A stretch of 64,000 nt of DNA from CAWEWH01 sp963812775 (lineage in GTDB: Bacteria; Pseudomonadota; Alphaproteobacteria; Rhizobiales; Beijerinckiaceae): NCBI GenBank assembly GCA_963812775.1, contig CAWEWH010000008.1, positions 62,001 to 126,000 of the forward strand, written 5' to 3'. Both the position numbers and the translations under genes were made by a program. The notes beneath the pieces are model-generated. The model was not told the DNA's origin. It did not search any database and saw only the letters and a list, made by a program, of their open reading frames with translations. The first letter of the stretch is position 1, and every line of letters begins with the position of its first letter. Shown one piece after another: positions 37,734-48,348 of this stretch.

Positions 37734-39314
37734 TCAAGCATCGACGGCATACAATCGCGGCGTGCCGCCGCGGTAATCGCGGAAGCGCTTCAGCGTCTTA
37801 AGGTCCGCGCGGCCTGGGTCGCGAAGGATTTGCGGCGCGCCGTTGAGCTCCATGGTGGTGCGCTCCGGCAACCCGTACGGGCGCCAGCTGGGCAGCGCAG
37901 CATTGTTCGGATCGCCGGTGCGCGCGAAGGCGAGCCATGTCGCCATCATCGTGTCCATCAGCGCCGCCCGATCGGGACCGCTGCCTGTGGTGGGAACGGC
38001 GATGTCGATGGTGCCGAACACGTACGGGATCTCAACCGTGTGCGGCGACTTGAGAACGCCGCCGAGGATCGGCGTGCGCCAGGTGAAGAGATAGGCGTAG
38101 GCCGGGGCGCCGCCCTGGGCGGCCTTGCGTTCGGCGAGCCCGACGGCGGTGCCGCGATACATGCGGTCGCTCGCCATGGCGATGAGGATATCGGCCGGCG
38201 AGTCGCCGGGCCGGCGCGCGCGGTACTCGGCGATGGCGTCGCGGACGCTTGCCGCATCGGCGCCGAGGAAACGCACCAGGCGGCGCTCGACCTGCTGTTC
38301 GCTGAGGTCGAAGTTGCCCATGTCGGGCAACAGGAAGAACGTCGCCTCCGTGTCGGTGGAGCCGACCAAGAGGGGCACGTCGGGGGATTCATCGGCGGCG
38401 CCGAGATCGAACGGCTGATGCGGCAGCGCGCGCCCGTCGACCACCGGGAAGAAGTCGTCGTAGCCACCGTTGGCCGCAATGGCGGCCGTCATGGCGGTGA
38501 GCAACGCGCCGGCCGGCACCGTGGCCAGCGCCTCTGGTCCTTTGCCGGCGAGGCCGAGCTCGCTCATCAACCGACGCGACGCTGCGAGCGCCACGCCAGG
38601 GGTCGGCATGCCGAGCGCCGATGACGCGCTCTGGGCGATGGCCTTGTGAAACAGCCCCTTGGCGGCCGGCATGTTCATGAGCAGCGCCACCTTGGTGGCA
38701 CCCCCGGACTGGCCGAAGATGGTGACGTTCCCGGGGTCGCCGCCGAAGCTCGCGATGTTGGTTTTGACCCATTGCAACGCCGCCACGAGGTCGAGCATGC
38801 CGGCATTGCCGCTGTCGGCGAAGCGCTCGTCGCCATCGCCGAAATATGCGTACCCGAAGGCGTTGAGGCGATGGTTGACCGACACGACGACCACGTCGCC
38901 ATGCCCGGCCAGGATGGTGCCGTCGATGGCCGGGCCGCTGCCGGAGCCGACCGCGAGCGCGCCGCCATGCAGCCACACCATCACCGGCCGCCGCGCCCCG
39001 TCGAGGCCGGGCGTGAACACGTTGGCCACCAGGCAATCCTCGCCGATCGGCACGGCGCGGCGCGTCCAGGCGAAGATCGGATGCGGCGGCGTCACCACCT
39101 GCGGCGCCGTCGGCCCGTAGTCGATCGCCTCGCGCACGCCGCTCCATGGCGCGAGCGGCCGCGGCGGGCGGAAGCGGTTCGCGCCACCTGTCGTCGCGCC
39201 GTACGGGATGCCTTTGAATATGTGGATGCCCTCGCGCACCACGCCGCGCACGCGCCCGCCGGTCGTCTCGGCGATGGTGGTGTCGGCGAGGTCGAGGGCT
39301 TGGGCTGTGGCCAT
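37734..39314 (-). CDS. Carboxylesterase/lipase family protein (type B)
   Basis: A 526-residue alpha/beta hydrolase of the type-B carboxylesterase family. EDCLVANVFTPG and VMVWLHGGALAVGSG form the oxyanion region; the nucleophile is in TIFGQSGGATKV (Gly-x-Ser-x-Gly, with Gln before the Ser where Glu is usual); the C-terminal catalytic His lies in SPHTVEIPYVFG. It would hydrolyse esters or amides of small molecules. It is upstream of the TRAP operon on the same strand, separated by 240 bases with its own regulatory space. Confidence 0.88.
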   Translation of the reverse strand: MATAQALDLADTTIAETTGGRVRGVVREGIHIFKGIPYGATTGGANRFRPPRPLAPWSGVREAIDYGPTAPQVVTPPHPIFAWTRRAVPIGEDCLVANVFTPGLDGARRPVMVWLHGGALAVGSGSGPAIDGTILAGHGDVVVVSVNHRLNAFGYAYFGDGDERFADSGNAGMLDLVAALQWVKTNIASFGGDPGNVTIFGQSGGATKVALLMNMPAAKGLFHKAIAQSASSALGMPTPGVALAASRRLMSELGLAGKGPEALATVPAGALLTAMTAAIAANGGYDDFFPVVDGRALPHQPFDLGAADESPDVPLLVGSTDTEATFFLLPDMGNFDLSEQQVERRLVRFLGADAASVRDAIAEYRARRPGDSPADILIAMASDRMYRGTAVGLAERKAAQGGAPAYAYLFTWRTPILGGVLKSPHTVEIPYVFGTIDIAVPTTGSGPDRAALMDTMMATWLAFARTGDPNNAALPSWRPYGLPERTTMELNGAPQILRDPGRADLKTLKRFRDYRGGTPRLYAVDA

Positions 39315-40243
39315 GGCGGGCTCCCGTGGGTGGCGGACCTGGCGATTGTAGTCTTGCGCGATGACGGGCGACAGAGGACATGCGCGGTGTCGTCCCGGCC
39401 GAGCGAGCGGCGGCCACGCGCGCCACCCTCCCCATCCGATGTCGGCAGAGCCGACATCGGCACCACAATGGGCAAGTCGGGCAGGCCCGACTTGCCTGGG
39501 GGAGGGTCGGCGAGAATGCGAAGCATTCGAGCCGGGGTGGGGTGATCACCGAAGCAGATCTCGTTTCTCACCCCACCCCGATCGCGCTTCGCTGCGCTCG
39601 CTGCGATCGACCCTTCCCCTCAAAGGGGAGGGTGAAGGAAGAGGCCACACCCTCCCGTTTTCGCGGTTCGTGAGAACCCGAAGCCTGGGAGCGGTGCGGC
39701 CCGAATTCAGGAAGGGCCCACGCGGGAGGTCCGAGCGGCGGGCGCCAACGGCGCGAGCGCTCAGAAGAACGTAGTCATTTCAGGAGCCGCCGGGCCAAGC
39801 GCCCAGACCTCCCGCGCACGGTGTTTTGTGGCCAGTACGCTTGACGAGATCGCGCGTTGCCTCCCGCAACCGTCCACGGCGTTGACGTGCCGCTTCTCCC
39901 GGCAGAGGGCCGGGTCGATCCGTAAAGCGCCTTAGCCGCCCCGTCTCCCGTCTGCGAACGGGCGTTGGAGCCACCGCCCAACCCGCACTGGCGTGTCCCT
40001 CGCGGGCCACCAGCACTGGCCATTGAGACATCGCCCACGCGTCACCGCGGGTCCTGCCTCGCCGTCGTCACCCACACCTGGCTCGCAAGGCCTTGCGCGC
40101 CCTTCCGGGGACGTGGTGATCTCAACATAGCCTGAGAGGCAACCTGAGTCAAGCTTTGTTTCTCCAGCAGAGACATAATTCTCCGGGCGCCATGGCGGGG
40201 CTGCCCCCGGCCATCCACGCTGGCGGGGCGCCGTCGCCAGAAG
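39315..40243. repeat. Gene-free region with nested palindromic repeats
   Basis: About 930 bases without a supported gene. 39496-39640 holds a composite palindrome: CGGGGTGGGGTGA (39533-39545) pairs with TCACCCCACCCCG (39568-39580), followed by ACCCTTCCCCT/AGGGGAGGGT (39610-39633), the core also seen at 9586 and 12025. 39775-40038 has overlapping minus-strand ORFs without coding character; this kind of sequence looks like a dispersed non-coding repeat rather than a gene. It may be a remnant of a mobile or repeat element. Confidence 0.5.
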
Positions 40244-40873
40244 CTACCGCCCGAAAATGCCCTTGAAGAACTGGGCCACGGAATTGCGCTTCTTCTTGCG
40301 CGCCAGCTCGGCGGCGTCCTTCACCCAGGCAATCTGCACCACCTTGCGCTCGCCGGTGAACGGCCGGTGGCCGTGCCAGGATTTGTCGGAGCGCAGGAAG
40401 CCGAACACCGTGCCCATGGTGGGCGGCACTTCCATCGCGTAGGGCTCGAAGTGATCCTCGTCGTAGAGCACGCGCAGGCGGCCGCCGTCGTCCTTGCTCC
40501 AGTCGTCGTTCATGTAGACCAGCATGGTCATGACCTTGGACGGCCCGTCGGTGTGGATGGCGCCGTACTTGGTCTGCGAGCGCTTCATGATGGTGGTGAG
40601 GCGCGGATAAGGGTGCAGGTCCTTGCCGAACTTCTTCGACAATTCCTCGGTCAGCTCCTCGCCTTCGAGTTCCTCGATGAGCGTCTTGAAGCGACCCTTG
40701 AGATCGACCTCGTCGACCGTGAGGTAGCCGGGCTTGGCGATACTCGGAAAATCGCGCTTCAAATCTTCGATAGCGTCCCTTCTGAGAAAGCCGCTGCCGA
40801 GGAAGAAATCATAGGGCTCCCGCGACAAGGCGGCGCCGCGGATGGCCTGCGGTTCGAGGAGCGTGAGCGCCAT
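40244..40873 (-). CDS. 2OG-Fe(II) oxygenase family protein
   Basis: A 209-residue protein starting at MALTLLE after AAGGAG. The jelly-roll oxygenase core has the iron ligands in YGAIHTDG (His-x-Asp) and SWHGHRPF (distal His), and the 2-oxoglutarate-binding Arg in TGERKVVQIAW. This matches prolyl-hydroxylase-like proteins of the 2OG-Fe(II) superfamily; the substrate, which may be a protein side chain or a small molecule, is unknown. It is divergent from the first SbmA-like ABC transporter gene. Confidence 0.82.
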   Translation of the reverse strand: MALTLLEPQAIRGAALSREPYDFFLGSGFLRRDAIEDLKRDFPSIAKPGYLTVDEVDLKGRFKTLIEELEGEELTEELSKKFGKDLHPYPRLTTIMKRSQTKYGAIHTDGPSKVMTMLVYMNDDWSKDDGGRLRVLYDEDHFEPYAMEVPPTMGTVFGFLRSDKSWHGHRPFTGERKVVQIAWVKDAAELARKKKRNSVAQFFKGIFGR

Positions 40874-41078
40874 CATTATCTCCTTGATCGGCCGGCATAT
40901 AGCGCCGCCCGGGAGGGCGAAACAAGGGTGGTCAAGGGCGGCCTTTTCGGGCAGAAGTCGCCAAGATGTCGCCAAGATGCCGCCACGACGGCCATGACAT
41001 GACGGCCATTGACATGACGCCGGCTCGCATCGACAGCCTCGGGCTGGCGTAAGCGCGGCAGAACCCACGGAGACCCAG

Positions 41079-43193
41079 GTGAAAGAACGCAGCGGAATCT
41101 TGACACTGGCGCTCGTCGTTGCCGCCTTTTCGATTGTCGCTCTTCTTGTCTCCGCCTTCGCCGCGAAATCCCTGCCGCTCTACGTGTCGGTGAGCGGCCT
41201 CGCTCTGGCCGGCATCCTCTATGCCGCGCGCGGCATCTCGCCCTATGTGCGCGTCTTCATCATCATGTACGCGTTCGGTTACCTCGGAATGGGGACCCTG
41301 GGGCTGCTCTCGGCGCTGGGCTGGCTGCCGGCCATCGTCGAGGCGATGCGACCGCCGGATTTCTCCGCCACGGCGGCGGCGGTCTTCGCCGCGATCGTCT
41401 ACGGCGTCTCGTTCCTGCCGGTCATTCGCCGCATCACCGATATGGCCGATCCCTACTATCAATCCGACGAGCCGGCGACGCGCGCCACGGGCGCCTTCAA
41501 GTGGATGGGCAACACTGAAGGGCAGATCGGCCAACGTCTCGTCGCCCTGTCGATCTTCATCAGCTTTGCCCAGGTGGCGATGAACATCAGGGTCAATCTC
41601 TGGTACCGCGACCTGTTCAACGCGCTCCAAGACAAGAACGCCGACGCCTTCTGGTATCAGCTCCTCGGCGTCTTCGTGCCCCTCGCCACGGTGTGGATCA
41701 TCATTGGCGTCTATGACGTGTTCGTCGATTATTCGCTGTGGATCCGCTGGCGCGCCTGGCTGACCAAGAAGACGTATGGGCGCTGGCTCGGCCACGGCAC
41801 GCACTATCGCGTTTCGCTGGCCGGCGACGGCACCGACAATCCCGACCAGCGCATCCAATACGACATCAATCAATTCGTGCAGCAGACGATGAGTTTCTCG
41901 ATCCGCCTCATGTCTCAGGCGGCGACGCTGGTGTCGTTCATCGTCATCCTGTGGGGGCTGTCACGCGACTTCATCATCCCGGGCACGGATTCCGTCATTC
42001 CCGGGCTGCTTGTCTGGATGGTCATCGCCTGGGCGCTCATGGGTACCTGGCTGACGCACCTCATCGGCCGCAAGCTCATCGCCCTCGATTTTCATCAGGA
42101 GCAAGTCGAGGCCGATTTCCGTTTCTCGCTGGCGCGCTTGCGCGAATATACCGAGCAGGTGGCGCTGCTGCGCGGCGAGCGGGCGGAGGAGGCGCGGCTC
42201 GGCCACAGCTTCAGCGCCATCATCGCCAACTTCCTGCAGATCATCAACCGACGCATGAAGATCACCGCCTTCACGGGCGGCTACAACCAGTCCAGCGTCG
42301 TCTTCCCCTACATCCTGGCCGCGCCCTCGTTCTTCCTCGGCAAGATCACCCTCGGCGTGTTCCAGCAGACGGCGTCGGCCTTCAATCGGGTTGACACGGC
42401 GCTGTCGTTCTTCGTCAACGCCTACACGTCGCTCGCCGCCTACAAGGCGACGACCGAGCGCCTCGCCACGTTCAACGAGTCGATGCGGCGCGCCGAAAGC
42501 CTCGCCGGCGGCGGGGCGGGCGTGGCCATCAAGGATCACCGCGCCGGCGACGTGGTCATCGAGAACCTGAAGCTCGCCGTGCCCGACGGCCGCACCATCG
42601 TGCGGGCCGACGAACTCATCTTGCGCGGCGGCGAGAGCGCCCTGCTGACCGGCCCGTCTGGCTCGGGCAAGTCGACGCTGTTCCGGGCGCTTGCCGGCAT
42701 CTGGCCGTATGCGTCGGGTGACGTGCGGGTGCCGGGCGGCAAGGACGTGATGCTGGTCCCGCAGCGGCCCTATCTGCCGACAGGGTCGCTGCGCACGGCG
42801 CTCGCCTATCCCGGCGTCGAGATGCAATATCCCGACGCGGAGATCCGTGGCGCGCTCGATGCGGTCGGCCTTGGCCAGCTCGCCGACAGCCTCGACGTCC
42901 ACGACAATTGGGGACAGCGGCTGTCGGGCGGCGAGCAGCAGCGCGTCGCCATCGTGCGCGCGCTTCTCGCCAAGCCCGAATGGCTGTTCCTCGATGAATC
43001 CACCGCCTCCCTCGACGACGAGATGGAGGAGCAGGTCTACGCCACGCTGCGCCAGCGCTTGCCGGGCACCACCATCGTGTCCATCGGTCACCGCGCGACC
43101 CTGAAGCGGCTGCATCAGCGGCGCATCGAGATGCGGCCGTCGGCCGACGGCACCTTCGCGCCGGCCGACGCCAAGCAGGCGGTGCCGGCCTAG
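41079..43193 (+). CDS. SbmA/BacA-like ABC transporter, permease-ATPase fusion (copy 1)
   Basis: A 704-residue fusion of a membrane domain (residues 1-460, six or more helices, with VWYRDLFNALQDKNADAFWYQ-like and GRFLGHGTHYR-type segments of the ABC_membrane_2/SbmA_BacA family) and an ATPase domain. Walker A is GPSGSGKSTLFRALAGIWP, the signature LSGGEQQRVAIVRALLAKP and Walker B WLFLDESTASLDD. Relatives are YddA, BacA and the peroxisomal fatty-acyl transporters; vitamin B12, peptide or very-long-chain fatty acid transport are known roles. A paralogue follows 138 bases downstream. Confidence 0.88.
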   Translation: MKERSGILTLALVVAAFSIVALLVSAFAAKSLPLYVSVSGLALAGILYAARGISPYVRVFIIMYAFGYLGMGTLGLLSALGWLPAIVEAMRPPDFSATAAAVFAAIVYGVSFLPVIRRITDMADPYYQSDEPATRATGAFKWMGNTEGQIGQRLVALSIFISFAQVAMNIRVNLWYRDLFNALQDKNADAFWYQLLGVFVPLATVWIIIGVYDVFVDYSLWIRWRAWLTKKTYGRWLGHGTHYRVSLAGDGTDNPDQRIQYDINQFVQQTMSFSIRLMSQAATLVSFIVILWGLSRDFIIPGTDSVIPGLLVWMVIAWALMGTWLTHLIGRKLIALDFHQEQVEADFRFSLARLREYTEQVALLRGERAEEARLGHSFSAIIANFLQIINRRMKITAFTGGYNQSSVVFPYILAAPSFFLGKITLGVFQQTASAFNRVDTALSFFVNAYTSLAAYKATTERLATFNESMRRAESLAGGGAGVAIKDHRAGDVVIENLKLAVPDGRTIVRADELILRGGESALLTGPSGSGKSTLFRALAGIWPYASGDVRVPGGKDVMLVPQRPYLPTGSLRTALAYPGVEMQYPDAEIRGALDAVGLGQLADSLDVHDNWGQRLSGGEQQRVAIVRALLAKPEWLFLDESTASLDDEMEEQVYATLRQRLPGTTIVSIGHRATLKRLHQRRIEMRPSADGTFAPADAKQAVPA

Positions 43194-43331
43194 CGGAAAG
43201 AGGACTACAGGTAACGACAGCATTCGCGGTCCGCCGTCGTCCGCTACCCCGTCTGCTGGCTCGAGCTCGGAACCATGCTGTGGCGGCTCAACGGCAGTGC
43301 GGTGAGGCCGCAGCGTCAGGGATGAACCCCT

Positions 43332-45474
43332 ATGAAATATCTCAGCTTGGCCGTCGGCCTGTTCGCTGTCCTCGCCCTCGTGTTCGGGGTGTACGGCGAG
43401 GACGGATTCGTCATCGCCCTCGGCGTCGCTGCCGCCATCTGCGCGGCCACGACCTATCTGTCGCAGGCCATGTCGAGCTTCCTCAAAATCTTTGCGGCCA
43501 TTTTCGCCGTCGAGACGGTGCTGTTCGGTGCCGCCTTTCTTCTGGGCAAGACCCCGTACTGGCCGGAAGGCTACGACGCCTATCTGATCCCCGAGTCGCT
43601 GCCCCTGACCATCGCCCTGTTCGGCATCCTGGTCTACGCCGTCTCCCACATTCCGGTCATCAAGGCGATGACGCGCATCGCCGACCTTTACTACGACAGC
43701 GACGAGATCGGTCGTGCGCGGCTTCTTCCCGGCTTCGAGTTCCAGGCCCTGGAGCGGCGCATCGCCGCCGCCATGGTGGTGTTCGTGGTGCTCGTGAACC
43801 AGGCGCAGGTGGCGATCAACGTCCGGCTCTCCTTCTTCAACCGCGACTGGTTCAACGCCATCCAGGACAAGCGCCAGGACGATTTCTGGCAATTGCTGAT
43901 CTGGGTCTTCACCCCCTTGGCCTTCATCTATGTGGCGAGCGCTGTCGTCGAGTTCGTCGTCCAGTCGATGCTCGTCATCCGCTGGCGCCGCTGGCTCACC
44001 GACTACTATGTGACACGCTGGCAGTCGGCAGGTGTGCACTATCGCATGGGACTGGCCGACGGCGGCGCCGACAATCCGGACCAGCGCATCGCCGAGGACG
44101 TGAACCGTTTCATCGCCGGCGGCACCTCGTCGGCCGCTTCCGGCTACGGCATCTACTCATATTCGATCCTGCTCATCTCGACCCTGAGCTCGCTCGTGTC
44201 GTTCTCGATCATCCTGTGGACGCTGTCGGGCAACTACGAGGTGCCGTTCATCAACAGGCCGGTTCCCGGATTCCTGTTCTGGGTCGCGCTCGTCTATGCG
44301 GTCATCGGCACGCTCGTCACCCATCTGATCGGCCGGCCGCTGGTGCGTCTCTATTTCGCGCGCCAGCGCTACGAAGCCGACTTCCGCTTCTCGCTGGTGC
44401 GGCTCAGGGAATATGCCGAGCAGATCGCGCTGATGCGCGGCGAGCCGACCGAGCGCGCCACTTTGCGCCAGCGTTTCGGCGGCGTGATCCGCAACTATGT
44501 CGACATCGTGCGGCGGCGGAAATGGCTGCTGTTCTTCACCAACATATACGGGCAGATCAGTCCGATTATTCCCTACGTGTTCACGGCGCCGTTCTACTTC
44601 GCCGACAAGATCCAGCTCGGCGTCATGACGCAAACGGCGAGCGCCTTCGCGCGCGTCGACGAGTCGCTGAACTTCTTCGTCACTTATTACGTCGAGCTGG
44701 CCGACTTCAAATCCGTGCTCGACCGGCTCACGTCGTTCGACAATGCCATCGAGCGGGGCAGGGCGCTTGGCGCCACGCCGCCGCGCATCGACATCGCCGA
44801 GCTGAAGGATGACAACCTGCATATCGAGGACCTCGATCTGAGGCTGCCGCAGGGAACGAGCATCGTCACCATTCCCTCGCTCACCCTGCGGCCCGGCGAG
44901 ACCACCTTGGTGACCGGTCCATCGGGCTCGGGCAAATCGACGCTGTTTCGCGCGCTCGCCGGCATCTGGCCGTTCGGCGAGGGCCGTGTCACGACGCCGG
45001 CCGGCAAGAGCCTCATGCTCCTGCCGCAGCGGCCATACATTCCCGTCGGCACGCTGCGCGGGGCCATCGCCTATCCGTCGGAGCCGAGCACCTATGACGA
45101 CGGCGCCGTCACGCAGGCGTTGATCGCCGCGCGCCTGCCGCAGCTGATTGGCCGGCTCGACGAGGAGGCGCAATGGGCCCAGATGCTGTCCCTCGGCGAG
45201 CAGCAACGCGTCGCCATTGCGCGCGCGCTCCTCGCCAAGCCCGATTGGCTGTTCCTCGACGAGGCGACGGCGGCCCTCGACGAGGATCTGGAGGAGGATG
45301 TCTACAAGCTCTTGGCCGAGCGCCTGCCCAAGACGACGATCGTCTCCATCGGCCACCGATCGACGCTGCGCGCCTTCCACACGCGGCGCATCGAGATGCG
45401 TCCGGAGCCGGGCGGCGGCTTTTCGCCGACCGATGCGCGCGGGACGGTCTGCCGGCGTGTACGGGACCGGCTAG
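43332..45474 (+). CDS. SbmA/BacA-like ABC transporter, permease-ATPase fusion (copy 2)
   Basis: A paralogue of the preceding transporter with the same order: membrane domain (FFNRDWFNAIQDKRQDDFWQL), then ATPase with GPSGSGKSTLFRALAGIWP and WLFLDEATAALDE. The ABC signature is LSLGEQQRVAI, with Leu replacing the first Gly of LSGGE. As given, the frame runs on to 46157, right across the opposite META-domain gene. A one-base insertion near 45450 is likely: in the other frame the protein ends at 45474 (SAGVYGTG), just where the META gene ends. Repaired length is about 714 residues. Confidence 0.82.
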
Positions 45475-45955
45475 ATCGACCGGTCGAACACGATCTCGCC
45501 GTTCGGGCCTTTGAACACCAGGCGGCCGGCCACGAGGTCCCATTTCTGCGCCGTGCGCAGCGCCGTCAGGAACGCCGTCTCGGTGTCCATCAGCTCCTTG
45601 GCGCAGCTGCGCTTGGTGAAGGTGATCGGCCCGACCACGATGCCCTGCTGCTTCAGCGGGTAGGCGACCGCCGTGTAGGCGTTGCAGCCGCCGAAGCCAC
45701 GGGCGCGGAACTGCTTGTCGAGGGTGAAGCCTGGTTTCTCGGCGCTGGTGAACGGCTTGCCGTTGAGGCTGACGGCCACATAGGTATTGCCGAGCGGGAA
45801 CTGCTTGTCATCTTTCTTGGAAGGCGGCGGGGTGGAATCTCGGGGCCCTTGTTCTCCTGTTCCTTGGGGAAACCCTTCTGCGCATCGGCCGGCAGCGCCA
45901 GCGCGACGGCCAGGAGAGCCGGCAAGACAGAGATGAGAATTCGGCTCGCGATCAT
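45471..45955 (-). pseudogene. META domain-containing secreted protein, frameshifted
   Basis: The N-terminal frame has a signal peptide (MIASRILISVLPALLAVALA, cleavage near ADA) and runs to NKGPEI. Then the frame changes near 45835, and STPPPSKKDDKQFPLGNTYV to IVFDRSI gives a META/HslJ domain (FGGCNAYTAVAYPLKQQGIVVGPITFTKRSC). The total length is 3n+2, so one base is missing, for example one T in GAGATT(T)CC. META proteins are periplasmic or outer-membrane, some linked to heat or antibiotic resistance. Repaired length is about 161 residues. Confidence 0.75.
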
Positions 45956-46090
45956 GGCAAGTGCCTCTACCCACGGCACTCTACGAAATGAGGCCCCCGT
46001 CCGGCAACGGTGCGATAGGCCGCGAGCGTGGCAATTCGGGGGCGGGGGCATTGCGGCGTCGTGCCTGCGCTTGTCGACGCAACACCGGCT

Positions 46091-47095
46091 CTATCGGGAA
46101 TTTCCCAGCCGTCGGAACAGCCGCTCGCTCAACGCATCGTTGCGGCGGAACGCATAATCGAGCTGGCGCACGCTGACCCCCTCGGCGCCGGCTCCCGTCA
46201 GCGCCTCCACGAGGCCGAACACGCCCTCGAGCGGGCAGATCAGCGCCACAGCGCCGTCCGCAGCCGGCGCACCCGGCGAGGGGCGGGCGGCGAATTTTGC
46301 CGCAAGTGCCCCAACTTGATTTGCCCCGAGATTCGGCGCCCGCGCCGTGACCTCGCGGGTGGTGCGCGCCTCTTCCTCGGCCGCGATGCGTGCCAGGATG
46401 GCGGCCGCGGCCTGCCGGGCGGTGTCGCTCCAGCAGGCCTTCAGGGAGGCCACGAGATTGGCCTGCGACTTCAGGATGGTGCCGTCGTCCAGCACCTTGA
46501 GGCCGTTGGCCGCCAGCGTCGCCCCGGTGGTGGTGATGTCGACGATGATCTCGGCCGCGCCGGTGGCGGGCGCGCCTTCCGTCGCCCCGAGGCTTTCGAC
46601 GATGCGATAATCGGCAAGCCCGTGCTGGGCGAAGAAGCGCCGCGTCAGGTTCACGTATTTGGTGGCGACCCGCATCTTGGTGCCGTGGCGGGCGCGCATG
46701 TCGGCCGCCACCTCGTCGAGATCGTCCATCGTTCTCACATCGATCCAGGCCTGCGGCACGGCGACCACGACGTTGGCCTGGCCGAAGCCGAGCGGCGTCA
46801 GGAGCTCGACACTCGTCTCGGCGGCGGCGATCTTCTCGCGCACCAGGTCCTCGCCGGTGACGCCGATATGCACCGAGCCCGTCGCCAATTGCCCGACGAT
46901 CTCGGCGGCCGACACGAACAGCACCTCGACGCCCTCGAGGCCGGCGACCGCGCCGCGATAGTCGCGGGCGCCGCCCGGCTGCACGAGGTCGAGGCCGGCG
47001 CGGGCGAAGAAATGCGCCGCGTTCTCCTGCAGCCGCCCTTTTGACGGCACGGCAAGGACGAGCTTGGCGCCACCGCCGTTGCTGGACATGCTCAT
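46091..47095 (-). CDS. hisG: ATP phosphoribosyltransferase (HisG)
   Basis: A 334-residue protein catalysing the first step of histidine synthesis, ATP plus PRPP to phosphoribosyl-ATP. It begins KLVLAVPSKGRLQENA and has the PRPP loop EIIVDITTTGATLAANGLKVL. As in the short HisG form that needs HisZ it lacks the full regulatory ACT-type domain, but it carries an extra C-terminal segment (ALICPLEGVFGLVEALTG). Its ATG overlaps the hisZ stop (ATGA). It is intact, unlike hisZ and hisS upstream. Confidence 0.92.
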   Translation of the reverse strand: MSMSSNGGGAKLVLAVPSKGRLQENAAHFFARAGLDLVQPGGARDYRGAVAGLEGVEVLFVSAAEIVGQLATGSVHIGVTGEDLVREKIAAAETSVELLTPLGFGQANVVVAVPQAWIDVRTMDDLDEVAADMRARHGTKMRVATKYVNLTRRFFAQHGLADYRIVESLGATEGAPATGAAEIIVDITTTGATLAANGLKVLDDGTILKSQANLVASLKACWSDTARQAAAAILARIAAEEEARTTREVTARAPNLGANQVGALAAKFAARPSPGAPAADGAVALICPLEGVFGLVEALTGAGAEGVSVRQLDYAFRRNDALSERLFRRLGNSR

Positions 47096-48211
47096 GCGCT
47101 GCCCTCGAAGCGCTCGAGCCACAGCGAGCAGCCGACCGCCGGGACCGGCCGCGACGCGCCGAGGCGGGCGATAAGGCCGTCATAGCGGCCGCCGCCGGCA
47201 ACGGCCCGCTCGTCGGCTGTCGGCGGTCGGTGCATCTCGAAGATGAAGCCGGTATAGTAGTCGAGATTGCGCGCGAAGCTCGCCGAGAAGTCGAGCTCGC
47301 CGACATTGATGTCGCGTGCCGCCATGAAGCCGGTGCGCGCCTCGAAGGCATCGACCACCTGGTCGAGATCGAGCTTGGCTTCCGTTGCGAGACCGCGCAC
47401 GGCCAGCGCCACGGTGTCGGGGTCGCCGTTGATGGCGAGATAGCGTTCGAGCACGGCGCGCGCCTCGTCGCCGACCGCACCCGAGCGGCGCGCCGCGCGC
47501 TTCAGGAACCGCTCGGCGATCTCGCCGGCGGTGCGGCCGCCGACGCGGCTGATGCCCGCGATGGCGAGCACGTCCTCGACGAAGGCATGCGCCGCCTTCT
47601 CGTTCTTGCCGTCGATGGCGGCGAGCAGCCCGGCATAGTCGCCGCTGCGCGTCGGCCGGCGCCGGCGCGGGCGCGGCGTCGAATTTCGGCAGGCCCCTGC
47701 CGCGCACGATGCGGCGCGTGAGCCGGCGCTTGCGTCGGGGCGTCGAGGCCGAGCTGGTCGATGAGGCGATCGAGAATGCGCCATGTCGCCGATCGCGATC
47801 GACGGCGCGGTCAGGCCCATGAGCGCCGCCGCCTCGATGGCGAGCGACAGCACCTCGGCGTCGGCAGCGTCGGCGTCGATGCGGCCGATGGACTCGATGC
47901 CGGCCTGCGCGAACTCGCCGGTCTCGCCCGAGCGCAGCCGGAACACCGGTCCGGCGTAGCTGCAAGGCCGCGACGCGCTCCGACCTCGTGCGCGGGCGAG
48001 GTAATGGCGGCAGACCGGAATGGTGTATTCCGGCCGCAGGCACAGCTCCTGGCCGTCGGCCTCCTCGGTGATGAAGAGGCGCCGGCGGATGTCCTCGCCG
48101 GAGAGGTCGAGGAACACGTCGGCGGGCTGCAGCACGGGCGGCTCGAGCGCGCGCGTAGCCGTCGCGCGAAAAGAGCGCGATCAGGGGCTCCGTCATGTCG
48201 GTCGCGGCCAC
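47092..48211 (-). pseudogene. hisZ: ATP phosphoribosyltransferase regulatory subunit HisZ, multiple frameshifts
   Basis: HisZ is a HisS-like protein without aminoacylation activity that forms a complex with short HisG. The pieces are clear but lie in different frames: MTEPLIALFSRDGYAR; then LQPADVFLDLSGEDIRRRLF to CRHYLA; ERVAA; SYAGPVFRLRSGETGEFAQAG to IGDMA; RRIVRGRGLPKFDAAP; then GDYAGLLAAIDG to the normal end WLERFEGSA. At least six single-base changes are needed. The first (extra base in GCGCTCGAG near 48148) is typical. The segments are highly conserved, which argues for sequence error rather than decay. Confidence 0.85.
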
Positions 48212-48348
48212 GATAAACTCCGTCGCCTCGTCGTCCTAACAGCCGTTGGTTCGGATTTTCGACGCTTTTGAGCCGCCACAGTGCATTGGGTGACACGTCA
48301 GCACGTGAACGGACTGCTCAGGGCCGCGCGGCGGGAGAAAAGGATTGG

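Noticed and set aside
39496..39640. CRISPR-like or integron-like repeat array
   Set aside because: Only nested inverted repeats are seen, without regular direct repeats and spacers and without nearby cas or integrase genes.
39775..40038. Small minus-strand ORF as a gene
   Set aside because: Two overlapping frames both look open, composition is typical of non-coding GC-rich repeat, and no ribosome-binding site or known family is seen.
43332..46157. A 941-residue ABC transporter fused to an unknown C-terminal domain
   Set aside because: The extra 230 residues are antisense to the META-domain gene and the start of the hisG end; a one-base insertion near 45450 explains the read-through better than a real fusion.
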